In this document: positions 1 to 5,049 of the stretch, piece by piece
Position numbering within the stretch: position 1 is the first letter of the stretch
How the letters are laid out: the number at the start of each line of letters is the position of its first letter
DNA from: CAZAYB01 sp964489215
GTDB taxonomy: Bacteria; Planctomycetota; Phycisphaerae; Sedimentisphaerales; Anaerohalosphaeraceae
Direction of reading: 5' to 3'
DNA length: 5,049 bases
NCBI GenBank assembly: GCA_964489215.1
Contig: CAZAYB010000215.1
Location: 1-5,049 of the forward strand
Notes under the pieces: generated by a model
Databases searched by the model: none
Told to the model about the DNA's origin: nothing
What the model saw: only the letters and a program-made list of their open reading frames with translations
Position numbers and translations under genes: made by a program

Positions 1-1060
1 TTTCGGTATTGTAGGCTCTTGCCAGTCTTGTGATTGAATCTAATAGAATTACGACGTCTTCACCGTATTCGACCATTCTTTTTGCCTTTTCGATAACCAT
101 TTCTGCAACCTGGCAGTGTCTGTTTGTCGGCTCATCGAAAGTTGAGCTGATAACCTCGACGTCGTCGTTTGTTTTTCTTTCCATGTCGGTAACTTCCTCA
201 GGCCTTTCGTCAATGAGCAGTACAATCATCTTGACCTGAGAATAGTTTGTGCTTATAGCATTTGCCATTTTCTGCAGTAAAACAGTTTTACCTGTTCTTG
301 GAGGTGCGACGATCAGTCCTCTTTGTCCCATGCCGATAGGAGTTGTCAGGTCAATAATTCTCATTCCAAGTTCTTCTGGTGCGGTTTCGAGGATTAGTCT
401 TTGTTCAGCGTGCAGTGGAGTCAGGTCAGCGAAAACGACTTTTTCTGCGAGTTTGTCAGGTTCCTGATAGTTAATAGCCTCTACTCTGAGCAGAGCGAAG
501 TATTTTTCGCTTTCCTTAGGCGGTCTTATTTGTCCTGAAATCACATTACCGCTTCTTATCCCGAACCTTCTTATCTGGGAAGGTGAAACGTATATATCGT
601 CCGGTGAACTAACGTAGCTGTATTTGCTGTTTCTGAGGAATCCGTAACCATCGGGCAGTACTTCAAGTACACCTTCGCCATACATCAGGCCGTTCTGGCG
701 AACTCTTTCTTTTAGAATTCTGAAGATGAGCTGCTGCTTTTTCATTCCCATGTAGTCGTTTATGCCCTCTTTTTTTGCGAGCTTGTGCAGCTGAGAAACG
801 TCGAGGTTTTGCAGGTCTGTCAGGTGGAGATTTCCCCTTTTGATTCTTTCGTATTTTGCGTGTACAGATTCCTGGTCAGATGAATTTGCATTTTCTTCAG
901 TTTGCTTTTCCTCTACAGCAGTATTTTGCGTCTGGGTCTGCGGCTGAGGCTGAGAGTTTTCGCTATTGTTGTTTTTAGCTTTCCTGGCAGATTTCTTCTT
1001 GGTTTTTTTCTTTTTTTTCGAAGCAGTTCCACTGCCGTTTTTCTCTGTTGTTTTGGCCAT
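1..1060 (-). CDS. rho: Transcription termination factor Rho (3' end outside window)
   Basis: This is the hexameric RNA-dependent ATPase/helicase that ends transcription at Rho-dependent sites. Reading down from the ATG at 1060-1058 gives 353 residues before the window edge. Residues 1-75 are a low-complexity extension rich in Lys, Gln, Asn and Glu (lysine cluster at 15-29, QPQPQTQTQ at 37-45). Residues about 84-117 form the Rho_N helical domain (LDVSQLHKLAKKEGI). Residues about 126-197 form the cold-shock RNA-binding domain (GVLEVLPDGYGFLR). The RecA-like ATPase follows, with Walker A APPRTGKT at 252-259, the catalytic-glutamate motif IDERPEEV at 283-290, and Walker B ILLDSITRLARAY near 338-350 with Asp341. 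E. coli Rho is 419 aa, so some 65-75 C-terminal residues (R-loop and arginine-finger region) are probably missing at the edge. The start is supported by AGGAG 10 nt upstream. The gene lies about 118 bp downstream of coaE on the same strand, so co-transcription is possible. Confidence 0.97.
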   Translation of the reverse strand, partial: MAKTTEKNGSGTASKKKKKTKKKSARKAKNNNSENSQPQPQTQTQNTAVEEKQTEENANSSDQESVHAKYERIKRGNLHLTDLQNLDVSQLHKLAKKEGINDYMGMKKQQLIFRILKERVRQNGLMYGEGVLEVLPDGYGFLRNSKYSYVSSPDDIYVSPSQIRRFGIRSGNVISGQIRPPKESEKYFALLRVEAINYQEPDKLAEKVVFADLTPLHAEQRLILETAPEELGMRIIDLTTPIGMGQRGLIVAPPRTGKTVLLQKMANAISTNYSQVKMIVLLIDERPEEVTDMERKTNDDVEVISSTFDEPTNRHCQVAEMVIEKAKRMVEYGEDVVILLDSITRLARAYNTE

Positions 1061-1070
1061 AAAAGTTAAA

Positions 1071-1075
1071 CTCCT
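1071..1075 (-). promoter_or_regulatory. Ribosome binding site of rho
   Basis: On the minus strand AGGAG lies 10 nt before the rho ATG. It is one of only two convincing Shine-Dalgarno sequences in the window (the other precedes feoA), and it fixes the rho start at the beginning of the lysine-rich extension rather than at an internal ATG. Confidence 0.7.
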
Positions 1076-1127
1076 AAAAACGCCTTCCTTAGATTAATGG
1101 GAAGTAATGATGATAAAGAATGCTAAC

Positions 1128-1179
1128 GCGGTTAATGTTATATTAATGCTGCTAATGTTTTAATAAAGCGGTTAATGTT
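1128..1179 (-). repeat. Three 12-bp direct repeats at an exact 20-bp period
   Basis: Read on the minus strand, AACATTAACCGC occurs at 1179-1168 and again, identical, at 1139-1128. A variant AACATTAGCAGC (two changes) sits exactly midway at 1159-1148. The 8-bp linkers TTTATTAA and ATTAATAT contain only A and T. The 20-bp period is close to two helical turns, so the copies would face nearly the same side of the DNA. The array begins on the last base of the coaE stop codon and ends 67 bp before the rho start, which suits a set of protein-binding sites or a structured leader for rho. The binding protein, if any, is unknown. No fourth copy is present in register on either side. Confidence 0.7.
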
Positions 1180-1787
1180 TATTCATGTAATATTTTTGAG
1201 AAGATCTTTGCGACCTGATCAGCCAGGGCCGATAGGTCAGAGTTGTTTCTTAATATATAATCAGCTATTGCTTTCTTTTTGTCCAGAGAAATTTGAAAAT
1301 TTTCTCTTTTTTTTACATCATTTTTTGAAAAACCGCACTTTTGGGCCGCTCTTTGGTATCTTTTTTCGGCATCGGTTTCAATAAAAATGATATTATCACA
1401 CCTTTTATGCCATTCAACTTCGATAAGTAATGGCCAGTCAAGCACGATGGCGTTGATTTTGGGGTCTTTTTCATATTTTTCGATCAGGCTTTGTGAGACG
1501 GCGAATATTTCCGGATGCAAAATTGAATTAAGTTTTTTCAGCTGCTTTTCGTCTTCAAAGACGATTTTAGCCAGCGCCTTTTTGTCTATGGCGGATTTTT
1601 TCAGGACATTTGGAGAAATTTCCTGTGCTATCCGGGTTTTGACACTTTGGTTATTATCGAGCTGTTGGTGTGCTATTTCATCGGCGTTTATGACCTTTGC
1701 GCCGTGCTGCTGGAGTAGTCGGGCGACGGTGCTTTTTCCGGAGCATATTCCGCCGATCAGTGCAATTATTTTCTTTTTGTGCTTCAT
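1179..1787 (-). CDS. coaE: Dephospho-CoA kinase
   Basis: This enzyme catalyses the last step of coenzyme A synthesis, ATP-dependent phosphorylation of the 3'-hydroxyl of dephospho-CoA, in the cytoplasm. From the ATG at 1787-1785 the protein has 202 residues, the usual CoaE length, and starts MKHKKKIIALIGGICSGKST. The P-loop is GGICSGKS at 12-19. NADEIAHQQ at 34-42 matches the family's DAD motif, and its second Asp (Asp36) is kept. Further signatures are SILHPEI, the lid-region VLDWPLLIEVEW and the C-terminal DKKKAIADYILRN. The open frame continues upstream to 1949, which would add 54 residues, but that stretch resembles no CoaE and lies in AT-rich non-coding DNA, so I chose the internal ATG. 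No clear Shine-Dalgarno precedes it. Two positions are unusual: Cys in place of the common Gly in the P-loop, and Asn in place of the first Asp of DAD. The gene is upstream of and co-directional with rho. Confidence 0.94.
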   Translation of the reverse strand: MKHKKKIIALIGGICSGKSTVARLLQQHGAKVINADEIAHQQLDNNQSVKTRIAQEISPNVLKKSAIDKKALAKIVFEDEKQLKKLNSILHPEIFAVSQSLIEKYEKDPKINAIVLDWPLLIEVEWHKRCDNIIFIETDAEKRYQRAAQKCGFSKNDVKKRENFQISLDKKKAIADYILRNNSDLSALADQVAKIFSKILHE

Positions 1788-1828
1788 TTGTGTGTCCGTT
1801 CTCAAATAGTTATAATATACTATCGGCT

Positions 1829-1887
1829 CTTGAAAAATGCGATTGACATCAATGACGGACTTGAACCTCAGGTCGGAATTTTTCAAG
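1829..1887 (-). repeat. Inverted repeats in the presumed coaE leader
   Basis: On the minus strand CTTGAAAAAT (1887-1878) is perfectly complementary to ATTTTTCAAG (1838-1829), a 10-bp pairing around a 39-nt spacer. A second TTCAAG copy at 1865-1860 could instead pair with the same CTTGAA (1887-1882) around 16 nt, so the two pairings exclude each other. In addition GTCCGT (1860-1855) is complementary to ACGGAC (1799-1794), which lies 6 nt before the coaE ATG. The repeats are seen directly; any regulatory folding is inference. Confidence 0.5.
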
Positions 1888-1921
1888 CCCTGGGGTATAA
1901 TCTGTATTTTGGACAGTTTAG

Positions 1922-1949
1922 AGCATACATAATTATATTTTGTGGTCAA
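1922..1949 (-). promoter_or_regulatory. Possible coaE promoter
   Basis: On the minus strand TTGACC (1949-1944) is followed after 16 bp by TATGCT (1927-1922). This is a moderate sigma-70 match that would start a transcript near 1915 and leave a coaE leader of roughly 128 nt containing the inverted repeats at 1829-1887. A weaker alternative nearer the gene is the TATAAC-like sequence around 1810-1820. AT-rich DNA gives such matches by chance, so support is limited. Confidence 0.3.
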
Positions 1950-2064
1950 ATATTTTTCTTATATATTCAGGGAACCTCTAAAAATTCATTTTGGCGTTCA
2001 AAAGCAATTATTAGAGCAGCTCTGTATTTTTTCTTAAAAAAACAGCATGATATGTAGAAAAGGG

Positions 2065-2093
2065 TTGCAATGTTAGGTAAAACTAACTATATT
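2065..2093 (+). promoter_or_regulatory. Sigma-70-type promoter of the iron operon
   Basis: TTGCAA (2065-2070, four of six matches to the -35 consensus) is followed by exactly 17 bp and then TATATT (2088-2093, five of six matches to the -10 consensus). Transcription would begin near 2099-2101, about 40 nt before the regulator gene. This is the best promoter match upstream of the operon. Its spacer and -10 box are overlaid by the DtxR-like operator sequences, as expected for a repressible promoter. Confidence 0.65.
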
Positions 2094-2110
2094 AGGGTTA
2101 GTTAACTGGT
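2072..2110 (+). promoter_or_regulatory. DtxR-box-like operator overlapping the promoter
   Basis: Several symmetric elements are packed here: GTTAG/CTAAC arms around 6 bp (2072-2087), AACTAAC/GTTAGTT arms around 9 bp (2081-2103), and the palindrome AGTTAACT (2100-2107). Laid against the known 19-bp DtxR/IdeR box (TTAGGTTAGSCTAACCTAA), the segment 2073-2091 matches at 13 of 19 positions and the adjoining 2092-2110 at 10 of 19. Each starts with TTAGG and has TAAC at positions 12-15. Together they cover the spacer, the -10 box and the likely start site. The adjacent downstream gene encodes a DtxR-family protein, so autorepression is the natural reading. Confidence 0.7.
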
Positions 2111-2138
2111 ATTAAACGTTTTATAGATTTGCTTAAAT

Positions 2139-2585
2139 ATGCCCAGCGGTAAGATAAAAAAGCTTAGTGCGTCTCTCGAGGATTATCTTGAGGTAATTTA
2201 TGCTTTGACGATAGAATGCGAAGTCGCCCGCAGTAAGGACATTGCATCAGAGCTTGGAGTTGCCAGGCCTTCAGTGACTGGTGCCTTGAAGAGTCTTGCA
2301 GATAAAGGCTATGTAAATTACCGTCCCTACGGATACGTTACTTTGACGGAAAAGGGTTTAATTGCGGCTAAGAGTGTATCGATGCGTCATGAGGTAATCG
2401 GCAGTTTTTTTGAAAAAGTTCTTGGGGTTGACCCTTGTGTTGCTCAAAAGGCAGCCTGCAGGGCTGAACATGCTCTTGGTCCAGTGGTTATGGAGAAGCT
2501 GATTAAGATGATAGATTTTGTTGACAATGAGACAGTCGGAGAAAATTTTGTCAGGCAGTTTAAGCAATACTGTCTTTTTAAGTGA
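2139..2585 (+). CDS. DtxR/MntR-family metal-dependent transcriptional repressor
   Basis: This is a predicted metal-sensing DNA-binding repressor, 148 residues long. Residues about 9-70 form a winged helix-turn-helix (DIASELGVARPSVTGALKSL at 34-53, then the wing YGYVTLTEKG). The rest is the helical metal-binding and dimerisation domain. The length matches two-domain MntR-type proteins; the C-terminal SH3-like domain of classical DtxR is absent. By alignment from memory, Asp15, Glu18, His84, Glu110 and His111 correspond to MntR Asp8, Glu11, His77, Glu102 and His103. Cys107 takes the place of MntR Glu99 and corresponds to DtxR Cys102. DtxR's ancillary-site Glu83 and His98 are replaced by Gly88 and Gln103. 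As first gene of an operon with feoA and feoB (16 bp to feoA), it most likely senses Fe2+ and represses this operon through the operator just upstream. No Shine-Dalgarno is evident before its ATG. Manganese sensing cannot be excluded. Confidence 0.92.
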   Translation: MPSGKIKKLSASLEDYLEVIYALTIECEVARSKDIASELGVARPSVTGALKSLADKGYVNYRPYGYVTLTEKGLIAAKSVSMRHEVIGSFFEKVLGVDPCVAQKAACRAEHALGPVVMEKLIKMIDFVDNETVGENFVRQFKQYCLFK

Positions 2586-2590
2586 AAAGT

Positions 2591-2596
2591 AAAGGA
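2591..2596 (+). promoter_or_regulatory. Ribosome binding site of feoA
   Basis: AAAGGA ends 5 nt before the feoA ATG. It lies in the 16-bp gap after the regulator stop codon and is the only recognisable Shine-Dalgarno within the iron operon. Confidence 0.55.
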
Positions 2597-2601
2597 TTCT
2601 T

Positions 2602-2835
2602 ATGTCAGTTGAAAAAGAGGCAAGTTTGTCCGGTGTTCAGGCAGGTTCCAAAGTTCGTCTTGTGAGGGTAAATGCTGGATGCGGTCTTAATCAGCGTCTT
2701 GCGGCGATGGGACTTGTTCCGGGTGCAATTATGGAAATAGTCAGGAATGAGGGTAATGGACAGGTTATTGTTAATGTCAAGGGCAGTAAGGTTGTTCTTG
2801 GCAGAGGTATGGCATCTAAAATGATTATCAGTTAA
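2602..2835 (+). CDS. feoA: Ferrous iron transport protein A
   Basis: FeoA is a small cytoplasmic protein with an SH3-like beta-barrel that supports Fe2+ uptake by FeoB, probably by contacting its cytoplasmic domain; its exact role is unsettled. The 77-residue product is a typical FeoA length. It shows the family pattern: an opening strand (GSKVRLVRVNAGCG at 16-29), the signature GLNQRLAAMGLVPGA at 28-42, then the strands MEIVRNEGNGQVIVNVKGSKVVLGRGMASKMII to the end. The first ATG is supported by AAAGGA 5 nt upstream. It lies 16 bp after the regulator and 17 bp before feoB, so the three genes should share one transcript. It has no signal peptide or membrane segment and no fusion to feoB. Confidence 0.95.
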   Translation: MSVEKEASLSGVQAGSKVRLVRVNAGCGLNQRLAAMGLVPGAIMEIVRNEGNGQVIVNVKGSKVVLGRGMASKMIIS

Positions 2836-2852
2836 GCAGTATAAGTATATTT

Positions 2853-4913
2853 ATGTCGGATAAAATTACAGTAGCATTGGCTGGTAACCCCAACAGCGGC
2901 AAGACGACTGTCTTTAACTGTCTTACAGGCAGCAGGCAGAAGGTTGCCAATTATCCGGGTGTTACTGTCGAGAGCAAAAAGGGTGCTTATCAATGGAATC
3001 AGGTTGATTATGAGGTTTATGATTTGCCGGGCACTTACTGTCTTAGTCCCTATTCTGAGGAAGAGCTTGTTACAAGGCATTTTATACTTGATGAGCATCC
3101 TGATGTTGTAGCGGTTGTTCTGGATTCTTCCAATCTTGAGAGGAACCTTTATATAGTTACTCAGTTGATAGAGATGCAGGTGCCTTTGGTTCTGGCGTTT
3201 AATATGAGTGATATTTCAAGGCGGCGGGGTTTGGTTTTTGATACCGAACAGCTTAGCCGATACCTTGGGGGTCCGATTGTTGAGGTTGTTGGTCATAAGG
3301 GCAAGGGTATAGAAGAGCTGAAAACTGCTATTGCTGATGTGGCAAGCAGCGGTGCCAAAGGGCTTGCACAGATCAATTACGGTTTTGAGCTCGAGGAGGA
3401 GATCGGCAAGATTCGCAGACTGTTAAAGGGTCATGATGAGCTTGTGGAGCGATATGGATTAAGATGGCTTAGCGTTAAGCTTCTGGAGAGGGATTCTGAG
3501 ATTCTGGAGCTGGTTGATGATGAGCAGGTCAGCAGTCAGGTTGGTGAAAGTGCGGCTCATATTCGGCATATTTTCGGCGATGAGCCTGAGATAATACTTG
3601 CAGATAAGCGTTACGGTTTTATATCCGGCGCTTGTCAGGAGACAGTTGTCGATACGGTTGCGGCCAGGCATGACGTGAGCGACATGATAGATAATATTGT
3701 AACTCATTCTGTGATGGGTTTGCCGATATTCGCTTTAATGATGTACGGGGTTTTTGTTGCGACATTTGAGCTGGGCAAGTATCCGGTGATGGCTTTAGAG
3801 TGGTTTTTCGGGTTTTTGTCGAGAATTATATTGGTAAACTGGCCCAGTGGTGACGAGAGTATGCTTTGTTCTCTTGTGGTTGACGGTGTAATCGGCGGTG
3901 TTGGGGGTGTGCTGGTGTTTTTGCCGAATATACTTATCCTTTTTTTGGCCATTGCGGTACTGGAAGATACAGGTTATATGTCTCGAGCCGCTTTTGTGAT
4001 GGACAGGTTAATGCATAAGATAGGGCTTCACGGTAAAAGCTTTATACCGATGATAATCGGTTTCGGCTGTTCGGTTCCTGCTATAATGGCAACCCGTATA
4101 CTGGAGAATAAGCGAAACCGGCTTACTACTATGCTGGTTATACCTTTAATGAGCTGCGGGGCAAGACTTCCTATTTATATTCTGTTTATAAGCGCTTTCT
4201 TTTCAGATAATCTTCAGGGTCCGATGATGTGGCTGATGTATGTTATCGGGATTATTGCAGCGGTGATTTCAGCGAAGCTGCTGAGAAAAACTTTATTTAA
4301 AGGGCAAACGGTTCCATTTGTTATGGAGCTTAGTCCTTACCGGATTCCTACTTTATCCGGTCTGCTTATTCATACATGGGACCGTGGTAAGGAGTATATC
4401 AAAAAGGCGGGTACGGTAATACTTGCCGCTTCTGTGATTTTGTGGGGTGCGACGACATTTCCGGTTGTTGATAAAGATAAGCTGGAAGGTTTAAGTGATC
4501 AAAAGGCCCAGGCGGTTAAGCTCAGGCACTCTGCAGCGGGCAGGGTGGGTTTGGCGATGGAGCCTGTTTTGAAATATGCAGGTCTTGACTGGAAAACCGG
4601 CACAGCACTTATCGGTGCATTTGCCGCTAAGGAGATATTTGTATCACAGCTTTCAATAATTTATGCGGTTGGCCAGGAGGAAGGGGCGGTTGAGAAGCTT
4701 GAGGAGAGTCTGAGGCGCAATTATACCAGGCTTGAGGCTTTTTGCATAATGCTTTTTTGCCTTATCGGGCTTCCGTGTCTTGCGACGGTTGCGGTTACGA
4801 AAAAGGAATCAGGCTCGTGGAAGTGGGCGTTTTTTCAGCTGGGCGGTTTGACGCTTCTTGCTTATTTAGTTTGTGTATTGGTTTACCAGTCTGGTTCTCT
4901 GCTGACCGGTTAG
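2853..4913 (+). CDS. feoB: Ferrous iron transport protein B (GTPase-coupled Fe2+ permease)
   Basis: FeoB is the inner-membrane Fe2+ importer with an N-terminal G-protein domain. The 686-residue product is complete and near the short end of the family (E. coli FeoB is 773 aa). G motifs are G1 GNPNSGKT at 11-18, G2 YPGVTVE at 35-41, G3 DLPGT at 58-62, followed by the switch-II-like SPYSEEELVTR, and G4 NMSD at 118-121. The G5 loop reads VVGHKGKGI, with Gly where Ser is common. A helical spacer domain covers roughly 170-265. The membrane part starts near 287 and carries both Gate motifs, with conserved cysteines in GFGCSVPAIMATR (Cys406) and PLMSCGARLPIY (Cys435). The ending LPCLATVAVTKKESGSWKWA is typical of the family. 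No Shine-Dalgarno is visible before the ATG, so coupling to feoA translation is possible. No feoC-like gene follows. Confidence 0.97.
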   Translation: MSDKITVALAGNPNSGKTTVFNCLTGSRQKVANYPGVTVESKKGAYQWNQVDYEVYDLPGTYCLSPYSEEELVTRHFILDEHPDVVAVVLDSSNLERNLYIVTQLIEMQVPLVLAFNMSDISRRRGLVFDTEQLSRYLGGPIVEVVGHKGKGIEELKTAIADVASSGAKGLAQINYGFELEEEIGKIRRLLKGHDELVERYGLRWLSVKLLERDSEILELVDDEQVSSQVGESAAHIRHIFGDEPEIILADKRYGFISGACQETVVDTVAARHDVSDMIDNIVTHSVMGLPIFALMMYGVFVATFELGKYPVMALEWFFGFLSRIILVNWPSGDESMLCSLVVDGVIGGVGGVLVFLPNILILFLAIAVLEDTGYMSRAAFVMDRLMHKIGLHGKSFIPMIIGFGCSVPAIMATRILENKRNRLTTMLVIPLMSCGARLPIYILFISAFFSDNLQGPMMWLMYVIGIIAAVISAKLLRKTLFKGQTVPFVMELSPYRIPTLSGLLIHTWDRGKEYIKKAGTVILAASVILWGATTFPVVDKDKLEGLSDQKAQAVKLRHSAAGRVGLAMEPVLKYAGLDWKTGTALIGAFAAKEIFVSQLSIIYAVGQEEGAVEKLEESLRRNYTRLEAFCIMLFCLIGLPCLATVAVTKKESGSWKWAFFQLGGLTLLAYLVCVLVYQSGSLLTG

Positions 4914-4926
4914 GCAGGATTTTTTT
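4898..4926 (+). terminator. Possible weak intrinsic terminator of the iron operon
   Basis: CTGC (4899-4902) pairs with GCAG (4914-4917). Past a bulged G, TGA (4903-4905) can pair with TTA (4910-4912), including one G-U pair, closing a CCGG loop. Seven T residues (4920-4926) follow two bases later. The stem is short and crosses the feoB stop codon, so this is a tentative call; the organism also has Rho. Confidence 0.35.
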
Positions 4927-5049
4927 GGGTTGAGAGAACTTCAGCGGCAATTATTTTTTCATATATTTCCGGGTCGATGAAGCAATGGTTTTGTTTTGGG
5001 TTATATTTTGTGAGCATTTTTACAGCAGCGGCGAATTTTTTTTCGAGAT
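4910..5049 (-). CDS. C-terminal fragment of an unrecognised convergent gene
   Basis: On the minus strand one frame is open from the window edge to a TAA at 4912-4910, giving the last 45 residues of a protein that begins beyond the window. They contain CFIDPEIYEKIIAAEVLS near the end; the tail is hydrophilic, with no membrane segment and no motif I recognise. The other two minus-strand frames are closed by stops within the first 50 bases. Its TAA overlaps the feoB TAG, so the two genes would converge with a 4-bp overlap. An open frame of 138 nt is modest evidence, but the tight fit against feoB and the lack of any other gene here favour a real one. Function unknown. Confidence 0.5.
   Translation of the reverse strand, partial: LEKKFAAAVKMLTKYNPKQNHCFIDPEIYEKIIAAEVLSTQKNPA

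Larger units (their letters stand above)
1788..2064. other. Divergent intergenic region between coaE and the iron operon
   Basis: This AT-rich stretch has no gene I can support. Its left part (1829-1887) holds inverted repeats that would lie in the coaE leader RNA, described separately. Its right part leads into the iron-operon promoter. A plus-strand open frame of 92 codons (1779-2057) crosses it but overlaps the coaE start in antisense, has no recognisable domain and no ribosome binding site, so it is not annotated. No tRNA, small-RNA signature or insertion-sequence end could be identified. Confidence 0.6.

Noticed and set aside
30..467. Plus-strand open frames opposite rho
   Set aside because: They are antisense to the ATPase domain of Rho, whose motifs are all intact on the other strand.
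1855..1875. tRNA T-arm-like GGTTCAAGTCC on the minus strand
   Set aside because: The flanking bases do not form a five-pair T-stem. No D-arm, anticodon arm or acceptor stem could be found at the proper distances.
1843..1901. Perfect -35 TTGACA (1843-1848) and -10 TATAAT (1896-1901) on the plus strand
   Set aside because: They are 47 bp apart and neither has a partner at 16-18 bp. They do not make a promoter together, and the regulator has a better promoter at 2065-2093.
1179..1949. Longer coaE start adding 54 N-terminal residues
   Set aside because: The extra residues have no counterpart in CoaE. The P-loop normally lies within the first 20 residues, and the internal ATG at 1787 gives a standard 202-residue enzyme. 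The upstream stretch is also AT-rich and full of inverted repeats.
1970..1990. GGGAACCTCTAAAAATTC as a possible insertion-sequence end
   Set aside because: I could not find a matching inverted end, a target duplication or any transposase remnant in the window.
2013..2035. Palindrome AGAGC-A-GCTCT followed by T-rich sequence as a terminator
   Set aside because: The single-base loop leaves too few usable pairs for a stable hairpin, and no plus-strand gene ends there.
1779..2057. Plus-strand open frame of 92 codons across the divergent region
   Set aside because: It starts inside coaE in antisense, has no ribosome binding site or recognisable domain, and reads through AT-rich promoter DNA.
3459..3952. 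Minus-strand open frames inside feoB
   Set aside because: They are antisense shadows of the well-conserved FeoB reading frame and have no family resemblance.

Overview
This 5,049-base window looks like bacterial chromosome with moderate-to-low GC, compact genes and few Shine-Dalgarno sequences. Two things hint at a planctomycete, possibly an anaerobic member of the Phycisphaerae. One is the CoaE variant (DWPLLIE, and a C-terminal KKRENFQISLDKKKAIADYIL stretch). The other is coaE lying directly upstream of rho, an adjacency I recall from planctomycetes. That placement is an inference from memory of protein families, not a database result. A FeoAB ferrous-iron importer fits an anoxic or microoxic habitat.

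Layout: (1) 1-1060, minus strand: the first 353 residues of transcription terminator Rho, running off the left edge, with a long lysine/glutamine-rich N-terminal extension. (2) 1061-1178: the coaE-rho gap, holding a rho ribosome binding site and three copies of a 12-bp element at an exact 20-bp period. (3) 1179-1787, minus strand: dephospho-CoA kinase (coaE). (4) 1788-2138: a divergent intergenic region of about 350 bp. Its left part is a potential coaE leader with competing inverted repeats. Its right end is a well-formed sigma-70 promoter whose spacer and -10 box are covered by DtxR-box-like operator sequences. (5) 2139-4913, plus strand: a tight three-gene iron operon made of a two-domain DtxR/MntR-family regulator, feoA and feoB, separated by 16 and 17 bp. 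(6) 4910-5049, minus strand: the last 45 codons of an unrecognised convergent gene whose stop codon overlaps the feoB stop.

How it works together (inference): when Fe2+ is plentiful the metal-loaded DtxR-like protein should bind its own promoter and shut off regulator-feoA-feoB. When iron is scarce the repression lifts and FeoB, assisted by the small cytoplasmic SH3-like FeoA, imports Fe2+. Rho and CoaE are housekeeping genes. I found no mobile element, CRISPR array, tRNA or rRNA. There is no clearly novel multi-gene system here. The observations most worth a second look are the operator/promoter architecture, the 20-bp phased repeats before rho, and the mixed MntR/DtxR metal-site residues of the regulator.
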